Positions 1-6,800 of a DNA stretch of 23,933 nucleotides are shown one piece after another. Every line of letters begins with the position of its first letter. Within the stretch, counting starts at the first letter, position 1. Source of the DNA: a virus. The DNA lies in IMG/VR virus record IMGVR_UViG_3300037540_000264, positions 1 to 23,933 of that record. One strand, 5' to 3'. The notes beneath the pieces were generated by a model that saw nothing but the letters and a program-made list of their open reading frames with translations, did not search any database and was not told where the DNA came from. Made by a program: the position numbers and the translations under genes.

Positions 1-5
1 CTAAA

Positions 6-326
6 ATGATGGATAAGATGATGGACTTCATTATGAATCTTAATACTGAAAGTCTGTCTGAAGATCAAATTGATGAAGTAACTGGAATCATTGATGATAT
101 AGCTGATGATGATATGGATGAAGCTTTCTCTGCTAAGAAGGTTAAAATCCGACCTTCAGATAAAAGAAAAAGAAGAATGGCATATCGTAGAAAAAGAGCA
201 CAAATAAAAATGAAGGCTAAGAAATTTAGAAGGACTACTAAATATAAAAGATGGACACGGATGAAAAAACGAAAGGCTACTTCTGGAAAGACAGCTAGAG
301 GAAAGAGAATTAGGAAATTCTTATAG
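6..326 (+). CDS. Small bipolar acidic/basic protein, possible prohead-core or DNA-binding head protein
   Basis: The 106-aa product has two opposite halves. Residues about 15-42 are acidic (runs such as DDIADDDMDE) and residues about 45-106 are strongly basic, packed with Lys and Arg. Such a charge split would suit a scaffold-core or DNA-condensing head protein, but no family is recognised. The start is uncertain: the window edge hides any ribosome binding site, the frame stays open to base 3, and Met codons at 6, 9, 18 and 21 are all possible, so the gene may be 5'-truncated here. Its stop (TAG, 324-326) overlaps the AGGAG (325-329) serving the next gene, so the two are co-transcribed. It heads the cluster of tagged small proteins and contains an LSE tripeptide near residue 19 that could be a prohead-protease site; this is weak. 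Confidence 0.7.
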   Translation: MMDKMMDFIMNLNTESLSEDQIDEVTGIIDDIADDDMDEAFSAKKVKIRPSDKRKRRMAYRRKRAQIKMKAKKFRRTTKYKRWTRMKKRKATSGKTARGKRIRKFL

Positions 327-337
327 GAGTCAGAGAT

Positions 338-664
338 ATGGATTTAGTTGAAAAGTATCTTGGTGAAGCTACTAATATGCAGGTTGCTAATACCATCAAA
401 AAGCAATTAGGTCATAAAGCACTAGTTATGATGGGGGCAAAGAATCTTGTAGGGGGAGATGATTATTTTTCATTTAGAATTGGAAGAAATTCTAAAGGCA
501 TTAATTATATTAAAATTACTCTTACTTCAATGGATTTATATGATATTGAGTTTGGTTCTATAAGAGGAATGAACTATAAGGTTAAGTATGAAGCAAAGGG
601 CATCTATGCAGATATGATGCATAATGTGATTGAACAGAATACAGGAATGTATTTAAGCTTATAG
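338..664 (+). CDS. Candidate internal head protein with capsid-targeting-type N-terminus
   Basis: The 108-aa product begins MDLVEKYLGE followed by Ala. This 10-residue leader is shared with the genes at 1398, 2227 and 2592, and ends in L-x-E, the form of a T4 gp21 prohead-protease site. The remaining 98 residues look like a compact alpha/beta domain, with LGHKALVMMGAKNLV and later INYIKITLTSMDLYDIEFG. I recall domains of this look in uncharacterised proteins of many phages but cannot give a name or function. AGGAG (325-329) lies 8 nt before the ATG. The stop (662-664) is one base from the gp4-like gene. Inference: a protein packaged inside the head and trimmed to about 98 aa. What is seen is the shared leader; the processing is not shown. 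Confidence 0.85.
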   Translation: MDLVEKYLGEATNMQVANTIKKQLGHKALVMMGAKNLVGGDDYFSFRIGRNSKGINYIKITLTSMDLYDIEFGSIRGMNYKVKYEAKGIYADMMHNVIEQNTGMYLSL

Positions 665-665
665 G

Positions 666-1112
666 ATGAAAAAGTATAAGAGAAGTAAGAATGAAAGAGA
701 ATATGTTCCTTTTAATCCAGAAAAATATTGTGGAACTTATCCCATTATATGTAGGTCTTCTTGGGAATATAGGATGTGTGAATGGTTTGACTATAACAAA
801 GATGTTTTTGATTGGTCAAGTGAAGGGCATAGAATAAGATATTTTGATCCTACCAGTGGAAGAAACAGGATATATTATCCTGATTTTTATGTGAAGTTTA
901 GGAATAAGAGAAAAAAATTTATAGTTGAAGTCAAACCTGAAAAAGACATGAGAATGCCTAAAAGGGGTAAAAAGAGTCAAAAGACTATGATGATACGGGA
1001 ACATACCTTTATGGTAAATCAAGCTAAATTTAAGGCAGCAGAACAATATTGTAAGAAACTTGGATTTGAGTTTGTTATTTTGACAGAAAAAGATTTATTC
1101 AGGAGAAAGTAA
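666..1112 (+). CDS. Head completion protein, T4 gp4-like (PD-(D/E)xK nuclease fold)
   Basis: The 148-aa product matches the T4 gp4 (gp50) head-completion family in length and layout. A C-x-YPIICRSSWEYR segment (residues about 22-36) is followed by DWSSEGHRIRY. A nuclease core follows, with Asp73 in YYPDFYV and Glu88-Val-Lys90 in FIVEVK, the D...ExK signature of the TnsA-like PD-(D/E)xK fold, probably with Glu34 as a further ligand. In T4 this protein acts late in head maturation, before tails join. It is the one gene in this cluster that lacks the shared leader peptide (it starts MKKYKRSKNERE), so it serves as an internal contrast. The start lies one base after the previous stop, suggesting translational coupling, with only a weak ribosome binding site. 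The stop overlaps the next ATG (TAATG). Confidence 0.9.
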   Translation: MKKYKRSKNEREYVPFNPEKYCGTYPIICRSSWEYRMCEWFDYNKDVFDWSSEGHRIRYFDPTSGRNRIYYPDFYVKFRNKRKKFIVEVKPEKDMRMPKRGKKSQKTMMIREHTFMVNQAKFKAAEQYCKKLGFEFVILTEKDLFRRK

Positions 1113-1387
1113 TGGATTTAGGTAAGTTTGATAAATTTATATTGAAAGAAGACTTTATTGATCTATCTCAAGCTAAAGCAAATGTGGATAGTGTTGTTAG
1201 AAATATATCAACTATGGAAGATTGGCTTAATATGGCTAGGTCTCTTGTAGTGAGTGGAAAAAGAGATGATGCAATGAAAGTTTCTGTAGCTATAAATAAG
1301 AAGTCTATTATACTTGCTAAAGAAATTAAAAAAATTCCATCAAGAAGGGTAACGAATATAAGAAATAGAAGAACTAAGATGGTGTAA
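1112..1387 (+). CDS. Small basic helical protein with [L]xE leader, candidate internal head protein
   Basis: The 91-aa product begins MDLGKFDKFILKE followed by Asp. It opens like the shared MDL...KYLGE leader and ends in L-K-E, a form the gp21-type prohead protease could cut. The rest is predicted to be mostly helical and ends in a basic tail (IPSRRVTNIRNRRTKMV), as expected of a protein stored with DNA in the head. AGGAG (1101-1105) precedes the ATG, which overlaps the gp4-like stop. No family is recognised. It has one more internal L/I-x-E-like spot but no enzyme motif. Calling it a head protein rests only on the leader, the charge and the neighbours. Confidence 0.8.
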   Translation: MDLGKFDKFILKEDFIDLSQAKANVDSVVRNISTMEDWLNMARSLVVSGKRDDAMKVSVAINKKSIILAKEIKKIPSRRVTNIRNRRTKMV

Positions 1388-1397
1388 GGAGATTTAA

Positions 1398-1634
1398 ATG
1401 GATGATTTAATAGATAAATATTTAGGTGAAGGTAAGCTTTCTTGGAAAGACGTAAACACTGTATCTAAAAGAGTTGGTGGAAACTTAAGTCCTAGTAATG
1501 AAAGAGGAAAAATGTGGACTGTTTGGACGTTTAAGAATATTGAAAGTTACAGAGAGTTTGCAGATGAGATGCAAAGTAAACATATGACAATAAAAGGAGA
1601 CCCAAAGAAACTTGAGATGAAAGTTTGGTTCTAA
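1398..1634 (+). CDS. Small protein with KYLGE leader, candidate internal head protein
   Basis: The 78-aa product begins MDDLIDKYLGE followed by Gly, one of the four clearest copies of the leader. If it were cut after the Glu, a 67-residue domain would remain, with a beta-alpha-beta look (MWTVWTFKNIESYREFADEM, then KLEMKVWF at the C-terminus). That ferredoxin-like pattern is an inference from strand and helix spacing. An AAGGAG (1386-1391) overlaps the previous stop and is well placed for the ATG. No family is recognised. The mature part shares no visible similarity with its tagged neighbours, which suggests that the leader is a transferable signal rather than the trace of recent gene duplication. 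Confidence 0.82.
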   Translation: MDDLIDKYLGEGKLSWKDVNTVSKRVGGNLSPSNERGKMWTVWTFKNIESYREFADEMQSKHMTIKGDPKKLEMKVWF

Positions 1635-1660
1635 TAGATAAAAAAGGGGAGATTATATAA

Positions 1661-1960
1661 ATGGAACTTTTAAAAAAGATAGAAATGTTTGTTGATGAGT
1701 CAAGTGTTTATTCAACGGGACACCCAAATTTTCCGAAAGAGCAATATGAGGGTGTAAGACCCATTCAATTCATGAATTGGTGGGGAGACTTCAGACCTGG
1801 GGACAGAGTAGATGTAATGTTTGGAGAAGATTATATCAGTTTAGCAGGTACTAATGCAGAAGGTCATTTTGCAGGAATAAAGAAGGAAACTGAACTTGAT
1901 AATCCTGATGAAATTATGCAATTTAAAAATGCTGAAGGAAGAATTTGGAATTTTGTATAA
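1661..1960 (+). CDS. Small acidic protein with VDE leader, candidate internal head protein
   Basis: The 99-aa product begins MELLKKIEMFVDE followed by Ser, a looser version of the neighbouring leaders (hydrophobic/Lys helix ending in x-D-E, with Val in place of Leu or Ile). The rest contains a Trp pair (NWWGDFRPGDRVDVMFG) and a beta-rich look, and it ends in GRIWNFV. No family is recognised. The ribosome binding site AAGGGGAG (1644-1651) lies 9 nt upstream. A 26-nt gap from the previous gene is one of the larger ones in this cluster and holds only that site. Assignment to the tagged set is weaker here than for the KYLGE proteins. Confidence 0.8.
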   Translation: MELLKKIEMFVDESSVYSTGHPNFPKEQYEGVRPIQFMNWWGDFRPGDRVDVMFGEDYISLAGTNAEGHFAGIKKETELDNPDEIMQFKNAEGRIWNFV

Positions 1961-1971
1961 AGGGGGGAGTT

Positions 1972-2214
1972 ATGAGTGTATTAGATAAAATTGAATCAGC
2001 TTTAGATGAAGCTGATTTTGCTAAAGGTAAAAGTGCTATGTACCTAGCAGGTTACTTAGATCAAATGATGGTAAATTGGCAGGGAAATCTTAGGGTTGCA
2101 AAAGCAACAGGAGATTATGGTACAGCAGTTAATTCTATAGTTTCAAGTGCTCTGAATGATTTAGCCAAAATGAAAAAACAATTAGATAAAATGGCTAAGA
2201 CAGGAAAAGTATAG
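1972..2214 (+). CDS. Small helical protein with LDE leader, candidate internal head protein
   Basis: The 80-aa product begins MSVLDKIESALDE followed by Ala, an amphipathic leader ending in L-D-E before a small residue, fitting the pattern of the T4-type protease site. The rest appears all-helical and is rich in Ala, Met and Lys, ending in a basic stretch (KMKKQLDKMAKTGKV). I chose the ATG at 1972 over an upstream in-frame ATG at 1945 because a strong G-rich ribosome binding site (1961-1969) sits just before it, and the earlier start would lie inside the previous gene. No family is recognised. Confidence 0.8.
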   Translation: MSVLDKIESALDEADFAKGKSAMYLAGYLDQMMVNWQGNLRVAKATGDYGTAVNSIVSSALNDLAKMKKQLDKMAKTGKV

Positions 2215-2226
2215 GGAAAATATAAC

Positions 2227-2574
2227 ATGGATTTAATAGATAAATATTTAGGAGAAGGAAGATATCCGGTTGGAAATTCACCATCATTGGATTCACTAAA
2301 ATATGATCCATCTAAATATGCTAAAAATACACCACTAGGACTTGCAGCAACTTTAAGTAAGAAAGCTAAAGAAAGACATGATTCAGGAAGTAAAGATAGG
2401 ATAGGTTCATTTTTAATACAGGATATAGAATCAAGTTTTGGAATACATATCAAAAAGAAAGATAAAGCTATGACGAAAAAGTTAATAGATAAACTTGGAA
2501 AGGATAAAATTGCTAAAAAGATACATGGTGGAATGGATACCATGAATACTATAACTGATTGGATTGAATCTTAA
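2227..2574 (+). CDS. Small protein with KYLGE leader, candidate internal head protein
   Basis: The 115-aa product begins MDLIDKYLGE followed by Gly. Its 30-nt leader differs from that of the gene at 2592 by three bases: two synonymous and one Ile/Val, so the peptide rather than the DNA appears to be kept. The mature part is rich in Lys, Asp and Ser (basic overall), with a probable two-helix region (IQDIESSFGIHIKKKDKAM, then LIDKLGKDKIAKKIH). No family is recognised. A modest AGGGA ribosome binding site (2213-2217) overlaps the previous stop. Internalisation in the head is inferred from the leader. Confidence 0.82.
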   Translation: MDLIDKYLGEGRYPVGNSPSLDSLKYDPSKYAKNTPLGLAATLSKKAKERHDSGSKDRIGSFLIQDIESSFGIHIKKKDKAMTKKLIDKLGKDKIAKKIHGGMDTMNTITDWIES

Positions 2575-2591
2575 GTATAAAAGGGGGGTTC

Positions 2592-3053
2592 ATGGATTTA
2601 GTAGATAAGTATTTGGGAGAAATGATGGATAGTAGAGGTAAGGTGAAAGTTGGTTCAGTAACTTTGAATGCTAATATTGATTTTCAAAGAATGATTTTGA
2701 ATCAACATGAACCAAATATTTCATCCACAGACCCCAAAACAGGAGTAACATATTATGGTGGAAGTGGTATGAAAAATCCATTGACTGTAAAAGAGATTGA
2801 AAAAATATATAAAGAATCAAAAGAATTTTGGAAAAAAGGTGGGAAGTACACTAATGTAGGATCAAAAAAAGTTTTTATATCTATGAATATTATAATACAT
2901 GATCCAAGAGAATCAAAACCTTATTATGGTTCATGGAATTATGATGGATATGTTGGGTCTTCAAAAGGAACGAAAACTCCTAAAGAAGCATTTAAAGAAG
3001 CAGTTGAATCATTATGGTGGAGTATTAAAAAGCATAACTTAGAAGTGAATTAA
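2592..3053 (+). CDS. KYLGE-leader protein, candidate internal head protein
   Basis: The 153-aa product begins MDLVDKYLGE followed by Met, and is the largest of the tagged set. After the leader comes a mixed alpha/beta domain with no recognised motif. It includes a Tyr/Gly-rich stretch (GVTYYGGSGMKNPLTVKEIE), a strand pair (KVFISMNIIIHD) and a C-terminal helix with paired Trp (AVESLWWSIKKH). An AAGGGGGG run (2581-2588) sits only 3 nt before the ATG, an unusually short spacing. If it is processed like T4 internal proteins, the mature form would be about 143 aa. It could be an effector delivered to the host, such as an anti-defence protein, as T4 IPI* is, but nothing in the sequence points to a specific target. 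Confidence 0.82.
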   Translation: MDLVDKYLGEMMDSRGKVKVGSVTLNANIDFQRMILNQHEPNISSTDPKTGVTYYGGSGMKNPLTVKEIEKIYKESKEFWKKGGKYTNVGSKKVFISMNIIIHDPRESKPYYGSWNYDGYVGSSKGTKTPKEAFKEAVESLWWSIKKHNLEVN

Positions 3054-3061
3054 GGTGTTAA

Positions 3062-3571
3062 ATGCCATTAAGACGTGTTTATAAAAAAAGATTTAAAGGT
3101 GTGACTTTAACTACAGGGCATTTTTATACTTTTAAATATCAGGCATGGGAACATGATCCTAAACCTACTATCATTTTTATGTATAGTATTGAGGGTCTTC
3201 ATCCAAATACCGGACACCAATGGAGAATAATACAAGCTATAAACTTTACTTATATTCCAAGGGCAGTAAGAAAAAGATTCTTAAAGCAATGGATGAAGGA
3301 ATTACAAAAACCTGGGGATGTAAAGTTCACATGGCAAAAAGTTCAAGCTAGGTGGCCTTATCTGGAAAGGGCAGTAAGAAGATATTTTTTTAAACCAAGT
3401 TATTATATGAAAAATTTAAAAGAAATTCCATTTGATCAAATTGAAAAGGTAGTCATTTCAACGTGGTCAAAGGATTTCAGCAAGAAGATAACTATTGCTT
3501 TAATAGGTAAATTCAAAAAAGCTATGAAATTCAGATTAGGTAGGAAGAAGAAAAAGAAAAAGAGGAAATAA
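3062..3571 (+). CDS. Basic phage protein of unknown function, probably virion-associated
   Basis: The 169-aa product lacks the leader seen in the preceding genes. It has a conserved-looking core, FYTFKYQAWEHDPKPTIIF, then INFTYIPRAVRKRFLKQW and a WPYLERAVRRYFFKPSYY segment, and ends in a Lys/Arg tail of about 14 residues. The arrangement (short beta opening, 'INxTYIPR', then 'RRYFFKP') reminds me of uncharacterised proteins found near structural genes in T4-like marine phages, but I cannot name the family. The basic tail suggests contact with DNA or with an acidic surface. The stop and the next start overlap as TAATG (3569-3573), which ties it to the Ig-like gene. The ribosome binding site is weak (AAGGTG, 3052-3057). 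Confidence 0.8.
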   Translation: MPLRRVYKKRFKGVTLTTGHFYTFKYQAWEHDPKPTIIFMYSIEGLHPNTGHQWRIIQAINFTYIPRAVRKRFLKQWMKELQKPGDVKFTWQKVQARWPYLERAVRRYFFKPSYYMKNLKEIPFDQIEKVVISTWSKDFSKKITIALIGKFKKAMKFRLGRKKKKKKRK

Positions 3572-3876
3572 TGAGTGAAAAAACCTATATTGAGTTATGT
3601 AAAAATGACATACCTACAGTCCAAATAAATGTTTGGAGAGATAATGGTGAACCTCTTTCTCCTTCAGGAGCATATTATGCAATAAAAGGTTCTAAAAAGG
3701 ATAATATTATCATTCCACGTTCTGAAGCTCAAATAGATGGTAATAAAGTATATACTCAAGTTGGTCTAACTGTTACGGCAAGTGCTGCTGAGTATGATCT
3801 TTATTGGGAATTACAAAAGGATGGTGGAGATGTAGCTAATCATTGCACAAAGGTATTAGTAATAGATACGTGTTGA
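3571..3876 (+). CDS. Small Ig-like beta-sandwich protein, BppU-N-like, probable tail or fibre accessory
   Basis: The 101-aa product is built of beta strands. DIPTVQINVWRDNGEPLSPSG opens it, followed by a 'YYAIKGSK...' strand, 'AEYDLYWELQKDG' and a closing 'CTKVLVIDTC'. This pattern is typical of the small Ig-fold domain found at the N-terminus of BppU-type baseplate proteins and in stand-alone phage proteins placed just upstream of fibres. It has three Cys (residues about 10, 93 and 101), the last at the very C-terminus. It precedes the 2219-aa fibre-like protein with a one-base gap, so a role as adaptor or anchor is a reasonable inference, not a demonstrated one. Confidence 0.75.
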   Translation: MSEKTYIELCKNDIPTVQINVWRDNGEPLSPSGAYYAIKGSKKDNIIIPRSEAQIDGNKVYTQVGLTVTASAAEYDLYWELQKDGGDVANHCTKVLVIDTC

Positions 3877-3877
3877 A

Positions 3878-6800
3878 ATGATAATTAAAGATGGTGATAC
3901 AGAGAAATTATATTTTAGTGTTGAAGTTCAAAGCAATAATATTTTCTATTCTGAAGAAGATAAATTATATTTTACAGTTGAAGTTAAAAATACTAATTTT
4001 TATTCTGATAGAGAAGGGTTATATTTTGATGTTCAAATCAGGTCAAGTTCGTCTAGTTCATCCTCACAATCAGGTTCAAGTTCAAGTTTAAGTTCCTCAA
4101 GTTTTAGTTTGAGTTCTGTTTCAAGTAGTTCTGTCAGTTCTTCAAGTTCAAGTATAAGCTCAAGTAGTTCAAGTTCAAGCTCTAGCTCATCTTCATCTTC
4201 ATCTTCAAGCTCTGTCAGTTCGTCTTCATCTTCCAGTTCAAGTTCTGAAAGTTCATCCAGTTCATCAAGCTCTGTTAGCTCATCAAGCAGTTCAAGTTCA
4301 ACTTCATGCTATGTGTCTGTAAGTGATGATTTTGCAGGAATAGAGTTAAATGTTCATAGATGGGAAGTTGGAACGAATGATATTGGTGTATTTTTCTATG
4401 TCAATAACCATCTTGATTTTGATGCACATGCTTCAGATCAACAAAATTATTTTGCTTGGATTGATTCAAGATATTCTATAATAGGTGATTTTGATGTTGA
4501 TACTGAATATGGACTTCAAACGAATTGTAATCCTACTCCAAGTGTAGATGAGACAAAAATTCTTCTGATTCAGGTTTTCAGAAGAAGTGATAATGCTAAT
4601 CTTGGATATATTGAAAGGGCTAGAAATAGTTTAGGTGAAAATAGATTTAGTGCTAATGGAGTAGATATAGGTTATACTTCTTATTTGGAGACCAATGAGG
4701 AAGAAGATCGTCCTTCAAGTCATGGGACTGAAGCAGGAACTAATTTTAGAATATCAAGAGAATCAGGTGTAATAAAAGTTTATGTTTATAATAATAATCT
4801 GTCAAGATGGGAGTGGAATGGTGATATTAATGGTCTAACTATTGTTAATAGTGAGACAAATGATGTTTATTTTAGAATTGCATTTGAACAGGAGTTAAAT
4901 AGTACTTTACATTCTCATGTAAATTATTTTAATGTTACTTATGATGATGTTGATTGTGCTGATAGTTCAAGCTCAAGCTCAAGTAGCTTCAGTAGCTCAA
5001 GCGAAAGCTCAAGCTCAAGTAGCTCAAGTGTATCTTCAAGTTCAAGCTCAAGTTCAGAATCAAGCTCAAGTTCAAGTTTGAGCAGTTCAAGCTCAAGCAG
5101 TTCGGTTAGCTCAAGCTCAAGTAGCTCATCAAGTTCCGAAAGCTCAAGCTCAAGTAGTTCAAGTTTGAGCAGTTCAAGCAGTTCCAGTTCCGAAAGCTCA
5201 AGCTCAAGCTCAAGTTCCGTAAGCTCAAGCTCATCCAGCAGTTCCAGTTCCGAAAGCTCAAGCTCAAGTTCGTCAAGCGAATCCTCAAGCTCAAGCTCAA
5301 GTTCAAGTTCCGAAAGCTCAAGCTCATCCAGTTCAAGTGAGAGCAGTTCAAGCAGTTCCAGTTCTGAAAGCTCAAGCTCAAGTTCAAGTTCTGAATCAAG
5401 CTCAAGCAGTTCCAGTTCCGAAAGCTCAAGCTCAAGTAGCTCAAGCGAATCTTCAAGCTCAAGCTCAAGTAGCTCAAGTTTGAGTAGTTCAAGCAGTTCC
5501 AGTTCCGAAAGCTCAAGCTCAAGTAGTTATTCGGGAAGCTCAAGTAGTTATTCGGGAAGCTCAAGCTCAAGTTCAGAATCAAGCTCAAGTTCAAGTTTGA
5601 GCAGTTCAAGCAGTTCCAGTTCCGAAAGCTCAAGCTCAAGTAGCTCAAGCGAATCTTCAAGCTCAAGCTCATCCAGTTCAAGTGAGAGCAGTTCAAGCAG
5701 TTCCAGTTCTGAAAGTTCAAGCTCAAGTTCAAGTTCCGAAAGCTCAAGCTCATCCAGTTCAAGTGAGAGCAGTTCAAGCAGTTCCAGTTCTGAAAGTTCA
5801 AGCTCAAGTTCAAGTTCCGAAAGCTCAAGCTCATCCAGTTCAAGTGAGAGCAGTTCAAGCAGTTCCAGTTCTGAAAGCTCAAGTTCAAGTTCAAGTTCCG
5901 AAAGCTCAAGCTCATCCAGTTCAAGTGAGAGCAGTTCAAGCAGTTCCAGTTCCGAAAGCTCAAGCTCAAGCTCAAGCTCAAGTTCCGTAAGCTCAAGCTC
6001 AAGTAGCTCAAGCGAATCTTCAAGCTCAAGTAGCTCAAGCGAATCTTCAAGCTCAAGTAGCTCAAGCAATAGCTCAAGTAGCTCAAGTAGCTCTGAATCC
6101 TGTTTTGTGAATCCATATGCAGATGATTTTACAGGTTCCAATGGAGATTTGCCGAATGTCCATAATTGGTTATCTTTTGGTGATGTAGATATTTTCAACA
6201 ATAAACTTAGAACTATTACTGTTAATGATATATCATATCCAGAAATAGAAAGTAGGTTCGGTATAGATGCAGGTGATTTTGATACTCAAATTGATTGGGA
6301 ATTAGGTACTGTTAGTCCATCAGGTAATACAGAAATAATGCTTGAAGTTTTTATTGATGGTTTTAACGGCATGAGGATGATTTATGAACCTCAAGCAAAT
6401 GAATGGATATCAAGATCATGGGTAGGTGGTACTCCAACAGAAAGCACATTTTCAGAGTTAACAACGGCAGGAAAACTTAGAATTAGAAGAATTGATAATA
6501 ATTGGACAAGCTTTAGATGGACAAGTGGTGGTTCTTGGGAAGCTGTACAGACTGATTCTGTATGTGGTTCAGGTGCTATACCTGTAAATGGATTGGAAAT
6601 ACAATCCAATACTTATGTTCAATCTAATATAACAGTTTACTATGATAATTTTTCATTGACAGCAGAGGATGTTACTTGTGCTCAAAGCTCAAGTAGCTCA
6701 TCAAGTTCCTTGAGTTCAAGTTCTTTGAGTTCAAGCTCAAGTAGCTCAAGCGAATCTTCAAGCTCAAGTAGCTCAAGCGAAAGTAGTTCAAGCAGTTCCA

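Noticed and set aside
5682-5990. Plus-strand ORF rich in Val, Gln and Ala (also 7605-7928)
   Set aside because: It is the second reading frame of the Ser repeats, kept open by the repeat; no start signals.
4964-6100. CRISPR-like regular repeats
   Set aside because: The repeats are in-frame, contiguous coding sequence of variable length without unique spacers.
5106-6201. Antisense ORFs of 336 and 217 aa (Leu/Ser/Asn- and Glu/Leu-rich) across Ser tract 2
   Set aside because: They are reverse-strand readings of the AGC/TCA repeat, have no ribosome binding site, and contain only the repeat pattern. Similar shadows at 6672-7130 and 7638-7943 were dropped for the same reason.
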